Below, in pieces: positions 1 to 10,091 of a DNA stretch of 64,000 nt. Position numbers and translations under genes: made by a program. The DNA is from Oxytricha trifallax (taxonomy: Eukaryota; Ciliophora; Spirotrichea; Sporadotrichida; Oxytrichidae), in NCBI GenBank assembly GCA_000711775.1, contig ARYC01000261.1:62001-126000 (forward strand). Reading direction: 5' to 3'. The stretch's first letter is position 1; each line of letters opens with the position of its first letter. The notes beneath the pieces were generated by a model. It was not told where the DNA came from. It ran no database searches and saw only the letters and a program-made list of their open reading frames with translations.

Positions 1-3000
1 AAGCAAATTAATACAACTCAATAACTCCTGATTATCTTTCCTATACAGACGCTCAAAAGCCTGTTCCTAGAAGTAATGATTATGGGGATGAAATTAATGA
101 GGATGAAATAGATGATTATCTTATTAAAGATTCTAAACTTGAAATTGAACTACTTAGTCAAGGTGAACAAATAAAGCTTTAGAATTTTAAGTAATTTATT
201 TTAAGCTGAAGTGTATATGACTTTATAGGGTAATTTTTATAATTATTGAACAGAATTTGGCTCATAATCAAAATCACTCAAGCAGAAACCTAAATAGCAT
301 CCATAATAATCTTAGTCCAAGCAAAACGTAAATTTAAAATGTGTCCTAGAGTAAATTTCAAACTAATAATGAGGACTATTTCCCTTAAGAAACCTAAATC
401 TAGCATTAATTCCCATAAAGTAAATAAGAAAATGGCTTCTCAATGCTTTACTAAAATGCTAAAAATCGATAGAGCACATAGAATCTAATTTTTAGAACTC
501 AGCAACCTTAGAGTAAATCTCGAAAGAATTTACTAATTTAACTTCACCCTGAGACACCCTTATTAAGTATTAATGATGTAAAACCCGAAAATCCTCATTT
601 TGTAAATACTAACTTCAATGAGAGTCAACCCCTTGCTATAAGTCATTAGTAATCAGTTGACGATGAAGAATTATAAGAAGAGGCACCTTCAGAAAGAAGT
701 GACAGTGACATGCTAAATTAAAGCTAAATACTAAATACAACCTATACTTCAGTCTGTTTTGGTCGGAAATAAATACCATCATTTTGTTGCTATAAAAATA
801 GCTAAGCTGAGACCCAGATCTCATAAGTGAATGAATATAACGAATAGAATTACAGTTAATTGCAAGAGAATAGTAAAAAAGATCAAGATAGAGGATAGCA
901 ATAATAAAACATGAAGTAGCAGAGAAGAAAAATGATATAGCCTATATAGAGAAAGAATATGAAATAAAGCCAAAATAACTCTGGAATTATGAATTGATAA
1001 ATTAAAAAGATTTTCTAATATAGCTTTTACTGATTAACCGAAATTCAAAGTTTACAGATTTATAGAAGAAGTAATTTAGTAAATAAAAATATGTTAGATT
1101 CTAAATTAAATATTGTAAAATTTTAACAATGAAAGAAGAAAATTCAAAAGAAAGTTAACCTCATAATAATTTTTGGAAAGTTAATTAATCAGGATCAATA
1201 GCTTTGAGAAAGTAAATTATATTTTATTATTAAAATATTTTTAAATAAAGTAATCTATTACTCAGAGCATAATGTCTAAAAGGAAAATGAAATAAAACTA
1301 TGCCACTTCAAGCAATTTTATTAAAGAGGATTAGCATGTTTCTAGGACAAGCCAAAATTTAAGGTAATTAATATTAACTCTTTAAAATTAAATCAAATAT
1401 GGATGCAATTTTTTTGTTTTTGCTTGGAATATTAATTATTTTTTTGTAAATTACTCAAAATTTCTACAGATCACCAACAATAAACAATCCTTATCAAAAC
1501 TAATACATGAATACCTCATACTTTAACTAGACCACAAACTTAAATTCAAAGAGCCATCCATCATAAACCAATATAAATAATTAAGTTTAAACTGTAAACT
1601 AAGATTCCACTTCAACACCATTTACTAGAACTAGTACAACGCTTAATCGCAGACTCTTCTCCTAATAAAAAATATAAAAAAATACCATTAATGCTGATTC
1701 TTAATAAAAGTAACAATAACTTCATAAATAAGCCAATAATAATGAATATTCTCACTTTTCTCCAATAAAAATGAACAATATTTAGCATAATGATAGTTTT
1801 AGTGATAGATGTAAATCAGCAACTGTGGGTACTAGACTTTCAAAAATAAATGGGTAAAATATGAATATACTTAATAAAGGCGATAATAGTTACAAAAATA
1901 TAATGAGTATATAAAATAAAACACATAGTACCAACACGAGAAGGGGTTTTGGGGTATGTGAAGAAACTAGTGAAAGTTCATTATTGAGATAAGGGATGAG
2001 TTTGGGCTCTAAATTTATCATTGAAAGTAAGTAAAGAGATACAAATGCTAAAGAAGAAGAAATTAGAAAGAAATTAGCTTAAATTTATTTATGTGTATTT
2101 TATATTCTCAATATCATTTTAGATTCTATTTTAAAAATAAAAATGCCAAGATAATTATGCAAGTAAAAATTAAAACTAAAACATTTCAATGATTGATATA
2201 TACATTGAAAATTCTCATAAGCAGCAATATTTCACTCCTGGAATTTAAAGATTTGAGGAAGGTTTAGTAACTTAATTGAAAAAAATCTAAGAGTATAAAT
2301 AAGCATAAAACAATCATTCTTTTTTAATAGATGATAATTAATTTTTTATAATAACACCCGATTTAAAATTTATATAATTTATTTAATAATTAGAGTCGTA
2401 TTAATAAAAAATAATTCCTTATAATCAATTTTCTTAATAATTAATCATGAAGATACCAATTAATCAGATAAATTAAATAGTAAAATTGGAATTAAAGCGA
2501 ATACATCTAAAAGCTAAATGAACAGAAGATAATAGGTAAGAAATATTAAAACAGCAGGGGATTTAACTACTTCAAGAGTATAATTTAAATTAAATTATTT
2601 AATAATATTAAATTTATCCATAAATTAAATTTAAAAATAGATTTTAAGAACTATCAAGACCTTATATATATATATATTATGTAAATCTTATTTACTTAAT
2701 TTATAAAAGTATATATCTTTACATTATGTGATAAAATAAGACTTATAAAATTAAAAAAATCTTCAAAATTTATCTTGTTTCCTTTCAAAAAGTAGTATAA
2801 ATAATATTAAATATTTTTTTAAATAATTTTGAATATTATAGAATTTATATTATTACGAAATAATTTTTTATAAGAGCTAGAGGCAATATAAATAAACAAG
2901 ATGAATCTATGCTCGATTAAGCAGAGTCAAGTTTTATTACAAAACCAAGGCAATATTCAAATTTAAGAGGATCTTATCAACATATTTACTATATTACAAT

Positions 3001-3214
3001 ATAAGGAAATTAATAAGTTATCAAATAATAATTTAAAAAAAATAAATTGGTTTGTAATAACGAGGGAATACCCAAGACATTACTAAATAAAAAATTAGAA
3101 AAATCTAATAAAAATTTTCAGATTAGTTTATCAAATAAAAATAAATCTTAAGCCTCAGCTTATTTACAAAACAATGTAGATATATCAAAAGACAAACTCG
3201 ATTTTGTATAATGA
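1..3214 (+). CDS. Q/N-rich low-complexity protein, 5' end outside window
   Basis: With TAA/TAG read as Gln, long blocks are open on the plus strand: 1 to about 195, 286 to about 993 and about 1465 to 2080, with further pieces to the TGA at 3212-3214. The protein is very rich in Gln, Asn and Ser, with no catalytic motif that I recognise. Blocks are separated by AT-rich segments, either introns or IESs; one likely junction ends in ATTGAACAG just before 286. A C4A4-complement string at about 1943 (GGGGTTTTGGGG) falls within the open frame and reads Arg-Gly-Phe-Gly-Val. The start codon lies upstream of the window. Function unknown; compositional bias suggests a disordered protein, which is inference. 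Confidence 0.6.
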
Positions 3215-3369
3215 ATTTTAATTATATTCCTCTTTTTATTTTCTTTGAAATTATTAAACTTTAAGTGAAATTCATTATAAAATTGACTACTAAAAATTAA
3301 ATAGCAATTTTAAGAAATAATTTTGCTCGAGGTAAATGGCTTTAGAAGCACGGAATATAAATATTAATG

Positions 3370-3630
3370 ATGGACAGTAAAGAATCTGAAGATGAAAGTC
3401 GAAAATTATTTAGATACATTGATTATAATAATGATGGAGTTATATCAAGGGCTTAAATCAAAATGTTCATAAAGTTTCTTGAAGATGAGTTCAAATCGGA
3501 TAAGAGTATTCTAGAATTTTTTGAATCTAGTAGTTAATTCTAAGTTTAACTATAAAAATTGATAAAGCCACTTAAAATGAGAACCTAATTTAACTATAAA
3601 AATAAGGGTAACAAATTCATAAGGTTTTGA
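3370..3630 (+). CDS. EF-hand protein fragment
   Basis: An 86-codon code-6 reading frame from ATG 3370 to TGA 3628-3630 holds the EF-hand loop DYNNDGVISRAQIKMF, with Asp/Asn/Asp/Gly/Ile/Ser at the calcium-ligand positions followed by a helix. The frame is open upstream to about 3331 (GKWLQKHGIQ), so the ATG may not be the true start and this may be one MDS of a longer gene. Only one EF-hand is visible; EF-hands normally pair, so further coding blocks are probably missing or located elsewhere. It lies between the Q/N-rich gene and the convergent UCH gene. Calcium binding is inferred from the loop. Confidence 0.5.
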
Positions 3631-3755
3631 ATTATGGAGAATAGTTAAAATAAGGTGAATAAAATTATAGTAAATTAACTAATGATACTAACGAATCTTC
3701 TATAAATTTATAATTATTTCAGTACCGTTCAATTTTTCGAAGTTTTGTAATTAAT

Positions 3756-4663
3756 TCATTCTTCATCAAAATAGTTTGGAGCTAGCGCCATAACACTGTA
3801 CTTAGTCTCCTCAGGGTCTACATCTATGTATCTCTGAATGATTTTAGAAACTTCACTGCCCAGACTATGATCCGGTAAAATTCTGCCTTTATTGACAGGC
3901 CCCTACATTCTGCCATCTAGTTCCCAGATACATCCATTTTTCTCCATATAGCAGACGAAGTTTTTTTAATTTTCTTATAAGTGAGAATAAAATACTTTAA
4001 TAAAAGTGACCAGGTGGTTAGTCAGCTTTTGGTTAAGCATCACTTTGGCTTACGAATTCTTGGTTCACTTCATGCAGTGAAGAGACTGCATTTGAAGGTT
4101 CCTCAGGATTCAGTTCTTCTACACTGAGGTAGGCACCTCGCTCCTCTGGCGTAGAATTTTTATTAACTTTCATAAACTTGTCTAAATACGAGCCTTCTAT
4201 TGGTCCTCCACAACGATCAACAGTATTGCCTAAGAAACATTAGAACATTAATTGAAATCTTACATAATGCATGCAAAAGTGATATCACTCCACAAGCATT
4301 TGCTATATTTTATTTGATAAAGAGAGGTGACTCAGTACTTACAATTAAAAATTTGACTATACTTTAATTTTACAAGAAAAACTTCAATAATGTGCTAAAA
4401 ATTTTGACTTTAATTTATTATAAGTCTTATTTCTGTTCCCAGACTTCCTATGCAATCATATCTTTATGTTAGTCCTTGATAGAATATAGTAGTATTATTG
4501 CAATTACAGGTTCTGGAATTGTAGTTTTCCAGACTTCAGAATCCAAAGCGTAAACATCGTAAAATCTATATAGTAGAGTAGGATAACCTAGTCTTGTAGC
4601 AAAGTTGGTAAAAACTCTTGGATTGCCCTCCAAACACATCCAAGAAGCCTAAGATTTTTCCAT
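3756..4663 (-). CDS. ubiquitin carboxyl-terminal hydrolase, UCH (peptidase C12) family
   Basis: This is a deubiquitinating cysteine protease that cleaves small adducts from the ubiquitin C-terminus. From ATG at 4663 the protein begins MEKSQASWMCLEGNP, matching the family N-terminus (W..LE.NP). The catalytic-Cys motif NACGVISLLHA lies near 4290-4340. The crossover-loop region with STPEERGAYL follows at 4010-4230. The segment with HFVCYM and ELDGR at 3850-3960 carries the catalytic His and Asp. TGA is at 3756-3758. A 34-nt intron (4230-4263) and one IES (3958-4003) interrupt it; a further IES or intron probably lies at about 4345-4425, where the open frame has an insert foreign to the family. 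The catalytic His codon is intact only after IES removal. Convergent with the EF-hand fragment. Confidence 0.88.
3958..4003 (-). other. IES in UCH gene, pointer ACTT
   Basis: A 46-bp AT-rich insertion is bounded by direct repeats AAGT (plus strand 3958-3961 and 4004-4007; ACTT on the coding strand). Excision with one repeat joins ...PPG to HFVCYMEKNG, giving the His-Phe pair expected at the UCH active site. If retained, the insertion alters the frame and the His is absent. Confidence 0.75.
4230..4263 (-). other. 34-nt spliceosomal intron in UCH gene
   Basis: On the coding strand it begins GTAAG and ends CTTAG. Its removal joins LLHAL to CNTVDRCGG in frame, consistent with UCH alignment. It is typical of the very short introns in this window. 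Confidence 0.7.
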
Positions 4664-4820
4664 TCAAATTTATTATAAAACTAGAAAGTTACTCTACTCT
4701 TTTATATTGATTTCCTAAATTCATGAATCAACAATCAATTTGCTCGCTTTAAATTATTTTACACTTGATAATTTCATTTTGAATTATAAGTTATAGAGTA
4801 TTCTAGAATCTAATCAAATA

Positions 4821-7800
4821 ATGAAGCAGCTAAAGAAAATAGCTAATAATAATTAGCTTTTATAACTTAATGAAGATTAGTTTTCTTAAGAAATTACAAA
4901 ACTATAGCATAAAAAACAGCATCTTAATTTTTACTCAACTTCTACCAATCAATGTTTATTTTTCTTAAAGATTTATGTTAAATTTTATCATAATTTCAAA
5001 TTCTCATAAGAAGGAAGCTGTTAGTTCTTTAGTGAAACAATAAAGGGATAACATAGCGGATTTAATAGCTCTAGATGCAGATACATTAGAGAGAAAATTA
5101 AAGTAAAATACAAGAAATTTACAAAAGGATTCCCAATACGCTATTGATCAAACTAAGATTAATTTTGAGCGAGCTGGTCATTTGAAATAGAAATTGGAGT
5201 AAGTTATGAGTAAGTGTAGAGAAATGAAAACTTTATCTGCAAGCAATTAATCTTCAATATAAGTCTAAAATAGCAGAGGGCAGTCTGATTAAAATTCCAA
5301 GATGTAATCACTTAATGTTCAGTCAATATATATTTAAAAAAAATAGTTATGAAGTTTAAATATAGATTTCAAATAGTAAATTAGTTTTTAGGCTAAACTA
5401 TTAAATAATAAAGTCAAGAGCTGTGTAGAATAACACATTCCAACAATTAAGAGAACAAGAGCTCAAAGACATAGACACCTTATTCAGGAAACTTACAAAT
5501 CAACTCAATTCTTACGATCAGCATTTGGCTTAGCTATCTAAAATGAACGATTTAGAGATGCTAGAATTTAAGCTTTAGTAATTCGGCGTGTAATTGTCAT
5601 AAGTTCAGAATCACATTAAAGATGAAGAATCTAAATTGACATAAAACGAAATTTAATAGAACTAAGCTTAGGCAAAAGATGACATTAATTATAAACAAAT
5701 GAAAACTCTTAATGACGCACTTAATAGAAGGGCAGTCATGAACTAAATAGCTGAAGAATTTGAATAAAATTCTTAGCCAATTAATAAAGACAAATCTAAG
5801 GAGATAAAACGAGGCAAGAGAGTCAAAGATGCTAAAATGAATTGGCAAGCAAAAGTATAGTCAAAATTAGATAAGAAGAAAGCAAGTCAAATCAATGAGT
5901 ACTCAGATTAATAGATTAATGCAACTTATGTAGAGAAAAGCGATCATACTAAAACGGTGACAATAATGAGTCAAGACTAAGATTCAAGTAGATACTGGGG
6001 AGTAAGAAAGGACATAGATAAAAATTTAAAAGATGAAGACAATAACAGTTTTACGAGTAGTTGTGACAGCGAAAGCCAAGAGGATGATAGTAGCTTTAGG
6101 GAAAAGTAGATTCTATAGCACAATTAAGCTCAAGACTCTCATCAAGAAATACTTAGTGCAAATATTAAACTTGATATACTCAACACCATCAAACAAAATT
6201 AAAATTTGATTACTAAAAGAAGGTAGTTAGATAGACAACCAGAAATGTAAAAATCCAAAAATCATTTCCAACTAACCTAAGATGGATCTAGAGTGTTTAG
6301 AATTGAAGATGAAAGCTCTTATCAATAATTGAATAAATCGATGGAAAATATCGTTTCCAAGAAACCTTTATTTTTAGTTCGACAAATGGAACCTAAAATC
6401 GAAAAACAATCAGCACAAGAAAAACTGAAAGAGCTAATTCATAAACGTAAACTTGAAGAAGAACAAAAAAATCAGTCAAACAAAGTTATGAAAGTATCGA
6501 CTTAATTTATCAAAGAGTCTCATTAACTGGACCTGATAAATATTGACATAAAAAACGATCAAATGGCCATGACTAGAAGAAATGCAAGAATAGAAACTGA
6601 ATAAAGTTATGAAGATAGTACGAAAGGGGAGTTATGGTTGTTTAGAGGGACTTAAACAGAAAAAATTGTAAATAATCTAAACGGTTTGGATAGTAAGAAA
6701 GTTATGTAACAATCATTTGATGTTAAGCAATTTTCGAATGAGGAATTTTAAAAGAAAGGGATTTAACAAATTTAATTGCATAATGAGAATCTTTAAATAC
6801 TTACGAGTAAGATTTATTAAAGTTTTTAATAATGAATATAGATAATAAGAGATTGTTCATTTCAGAGAATTTGGATTCAGGGTAACTCAAGCAAATACCA
6901 GAGTTTGAAAATATTGATATTAATTCAATTGGCATTAACAATAATCAAATACTAGTTTCATACAGTAAAAACCATTATTTTAAACATTAACTTCATTACA
7001 GACTAAGGGAAAGTTTTAACTTTGAAAGATAGAGTGGAGCATATGCCTTAGCTAAGTATTATGAAAAAGAGCTTCAAGCACTTAGTTGGAAGCCACAATT
7101 TTTATTTAGGACAAGAAACAAATGACGATATTTATTAAATTGGTTATATGCAACCAAACACTTAAGAAAAACTCCCACCTCAGAAACAAGTTCTCTACTA
7201 TGAGAAGATAAATTTGTAAGTACATATTATTTACAACTTACTCTTTAATCTACAGCCCTGTTCAATCTATAAAAATCTAGTAGCTTAGTCTTGGAGACTA
7301 CCATGTTATTGCACTAGCTTAGAATTTCAAGGCTTATACTTGGGGCTCAAATTCTCATGGTCAACTTGCCCAGTCTATTTCAAACACTAATTCAAAAACT
7401 AATTTACCTAATGAAAATGATATACCTTTTATTAAACATCCTCATTAGATAAATTACTTCAATTAAGTTCACTAGGTTTGTGCTTATGGTAACTCAACTG
7501 CTATATAATTTAAATATGCATGAATATTTTAAAAATTTTAGATTTAGAGTTTGTTGATAAATTTAAATTGCTATACTCGATGAACTAAATAACTTATTAA
7601 CTTGTGGGAATAATGGTCATGGCTAATTAGGCCACAATGATGACAGTTATGATTTTTCAGATTTACTGCAACGAGCTAATAAAGATTTAATAATTGAAGA
7701 AGTTGTATAGTTAAGAGGATTTCACAATACTTTCTCGTTTTTAACAAAATCATAAGAAATTTATGTGTGTGGTGAGTTTAACATTCCACTCGAAGGGAAA

Positions 7801-8057
7801 GCATATAAAAACCTATTAATATTTAGAAATAACATTTTAGTTTATAGAAATAATATGAGCTATATAAAATTAAATTATTAAAAGCCGAATTAAAGAAAGG
7901 AAGAGAATATGAGTAAATTATCTATAAGCCATCGAGAATAAGATTTTTGTTTGACAAGAAGATAAGATATAAAATCCTGAATTATCAGATAAATAAAAAT
8001 AACTTAGTGCTTTTGACAGATATAGATCCCTACTGTTCAAAAGTTAAACTTATTTGA
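4821..8057 (+). CDS. coiled-coil protein with C-terminal RCC1-like propeller repeats
   Basis: From ATG 4821 (MKQLKKIANNNQLLQ) an extended Gln/Glu/Lys-rich coiled-coil region runs to about 6815, including a nearly uninterrupted block from about 5430 to 6815. The C-terminal third carries RCC1-type blade motifs: LSLGDYHVIALAQNFKAYTW followed by GSNSHGQL near 7280-7370, and LLTCGNNGHGQLGHND near 7590-7640. A second blade core, IYVCGEFNIPLEGKAY, is near 7760. Introns include about 6798-6832 and 6965-7001 (37 nt, GTAAAAACC to TTACAG), which restores LVSYNQGKV. A frame change near 7800-7880 implies another intron or IES. TGA is at 8055-8057. RCC1 propellers bind proteins or chromatin; the role here is unknown. 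Large size and coiled coil suggest a cytoskeletal or centrosomal scaffold, which is inference. Confidence 0.75.
6965..7001 (+). other. 37-nt intron in the RCC1-like gene
   Basis: GTAAAAACC...CATTACAG. Removing 37 nt (1 mod 3) shifts the reading from the upstream frame (ILVSY) to the downstream frame (NQGKVLTLKDRVEHMPQ), joining two good coding stretches that are otherwise frameshifted. Confidence 0.65.
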
Positions 8058-8168
8058 TTACATTAATCGGGATAAAAATATTAATGAACATTTAATTATG
8101 ATTCCAATTAACTAATAGATCACTTAATTATTCCCACAAAATAATTCTATTTATATATCTATCTATCA

Positions 8169-8825
8169 TCAAACCTCCTTAACTAATATCTTCTAAGTAG
8201 ACCGATTATTCATCATTATTAATGCAAATTCTTAGCTACTTTATTCATGATCACAAACCCCCTTACAAAACTCTTCACTAATTTCGTCTTCCCCTGAGTA
8301 TAGAGCAATTTTACTATATTTCCCTTCAGCATTAACGCTCAAAATCATTTACTCATTTTTATCTATTAGCGTCTAGCCATTAATTATAGTAATCACAGAC
8401 CCCTGCTGAAGTTATTCCTGCTGCTAGCATGTCAAGTTTAGAAGTTGCAAACGCATAGATGCAGACTAATCGAAAACTGTAAGATTATGTATTGAAGCCT
8501 AGCACTCAGGAAGTTAAGTTTAAGGGATGAAGGTAGGTGGCTGATATAAATCTTAAATGCTCTTTGGACTATTGAAATCATCGTGTGTGGAGGAGTTATT
8601 TTTATTATTCTTGATATTGAAAGTGGAATAAGTATAACTATCCAAAACATCTTAATCTTGTGTATTTAATTGATCAAGTTGTTTGTATTTCTTCACAATT
8701 GAATCTATTTTGTAAACTTTTACTATTGTGCAAGCAAAGTGATCATCTACCTTCAAATCACTTAGTTTTTAAACTAAAAGAAATATAAACAAAACAAAAT
8801 AGTGCATTACATTCAATGTCTTCAT
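8169..8825 (-). CDS. predicted secreted protein, 218 aa, single uninterrupted MDS
   Basis: An intact code-6 frame runs from ATG 8825 to TGA 8169-8171 with no IES or intron needed. Residues 1-18 (MKTLNVMHYFVLFIFLLV) form a typical signal peptide or anchor. The mature part is rich in Gln, Asn and Ser and has five Cys (near residues 32, 108, 133, 187 and 191), suggesting disulphide bonds in an extracellular or vacuolar protein. The C-terminal half includes a beta-rich stretch (SVITIINGQTLIDKNEQMIL). I do not recognise the family. It is convergent with the RCC1-like gene 111 bp away. Most other genes here are interrupted, so the unbroken frame is notable. Confidence 0.75.
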
Positions 8826-9061
8826 TCTAAAAACTCAAAATTTTAGCTGAAAATTATAATTAATATTATAAGTTAAAAATCTAGATAAAATAATTAAAAA
8901 TAAAATATAAATTGTAAAATAATAAATCTAAAAAGAATTATGGGTTTTATTGTCATCAATAAATTCCATTACCATTAATTATAATTAATTTATAATAATT
9001 ATACCATTTTGAATTTTACAATCAATTATGTGATCATAATATTCCTATTTATTTTATTTAT
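8826..9061. other. AT-rich intergenic spacer
   Basis: Upstream of the secreted-protein gene. I see no open reading block or repeat here. Confidence 0.5.
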
Positions 9062-9120
9062 AGTAGTAAAGAGTTTAACGTTAAAATATAACTTTCTTTG
9101 CAGGAGTAAGGTCCATATAT
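9062..9120 (+). CDS. 59-bp displaced MDS of scrambled gene 2
   Basis: The block is bounded by 16-bp AGTAGTAAAGAGTTTA (9062-9077, also 10895-10910) and 15-bp AAGGTCCATATATCT (9106-9120, also 10924-10938). Dropping it into the 13-bp gap between the distant copies gives an open plus-strand frame reading through ILSSKEFNVKIQLSLQEQGP and on into the next block. It lies about 1.8 kb upstream of its destination. Confidence 0.7.
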
Positions 9121-9337
9121 CTCAATAGATAATGCATTTAAATATTATTAATATTTTTGGTTTTAAGTGGAGATTTTGGCTTGCTTTAGTGTGCTTGTTT
9201 TTTCCATTGTATGGTGTGTGACACATTCTTTTCAGTTTCGATAGGTCTGTTTGAAGACTTAAATTTTAGGGTACACCCCAAGACAGTTTAAAGTTTTAAT
9301 AATTGACTATATCCAAATGTCTATTAATATGTTCATA

Positions 9338-9532
9338 ATGGATATATTTTAAAATATAGGCACTTAATTGAAAAAATTAGTGAGAAAAGGCAGTGCAATT
9401 GATTTTTTCTCCGATTTTCTGAAAGTTTTCGCAAGCCAAATCGATAAAAGATATTCTCGGGTGATTCTTATAACTTTACATAACTTGATAGCAGTAAAGC
9501 CGAGTATCCAAAATAACGGATTTAGGCTTTGA
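9338..9532 (+). CDS. possible N-terminal coding block, 64 codons
   Basis: ATG 9338 to TGA 9530-9532 in code 6, beginning MDIFQNIGTQLKKLV, amphipathic and Lys-rich. It lies just upstream of other plus-strand blocks of scrambled gene 2 and could be its first MDS, but I found no pointer pair linking it. The minus strand is also open over part of this interval (about 9370-9560), so the strand is not certain. Function unknown. Confidence 0.35.
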
Positions 9533-9869
9533 GCTGATACTTAGCTCATTAAAGCATTCAATTTAACTATTAATCTAGCAATCTAAATTCAAATAATTTT
9601 TAATGAAAAATTTTGTTATGATTTCTCTTTATAAAACCTTCCTAACTTAAACTTAAAATTAAATTTTTTGATAAGGATCATGAAATATTTATATAATCTG
9701 AGTAGTTAAGATCTAAGAATAAAGTGCAATCCCTTGTAAATAGGTAGTTAATTGAATATTTAAGAGTTTCAATAAATTATATAATTTAATTCTTTTATTT
9801 GTTTCCAAATAAAAGTATATATTTTAAGCTCCAAGATAGTAAAGTAAATCGCCGAGAAAACTTTTATGA

Positions 9870-10080
9870 TTGTAAATATTTCTGAATTCAAAATAAATTT
9901 TGAGCAGAAATACTACTTCCATTTTTTGTAGAATGTGCTGTGTGAGTAAAGCATCTCTTTTCATTCCAAACCAAGCATTATATATAAATATAATTTAGTG
10001 TCATAGTTACTCTAAGCCAAAAAAATTAAATTACTTATGAATGATGTTTTATTAACAATTTTCTTATAATAAATAGTTTG
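9870..10080 (+). CDS. coding block, probably part of scrambled gene 2
   Basis: Open code-6 frame on the plus strand with protein-like composition, for example FEQKYYFHFLQNVLCEQ and LVSQLLQAKKIKLLMNDVL, ending at a TGA just before the block at 10092. Position and strand fit an upstream MDS of scrambled gene 2; the linking pointers were not identified. No known domain. Confidence 0.4.
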
Positions 10081-10091
10081 AATTTATTAAA

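Noticed and set aside
3756..4663. UCH with catalytic His replaced by Asn
   Set aside because: The Asn comes from IES sequence. Excision at the ACTT repeats restores His-Phe.
9063..9300. Minus-strand gene at 9.06-9.3 kb
   Set aside because: The minus frame is open, but the pointer-joined plus frame into 10.8-10.97 kb explains the paired repeats; openness alone is weak with one stop codon.
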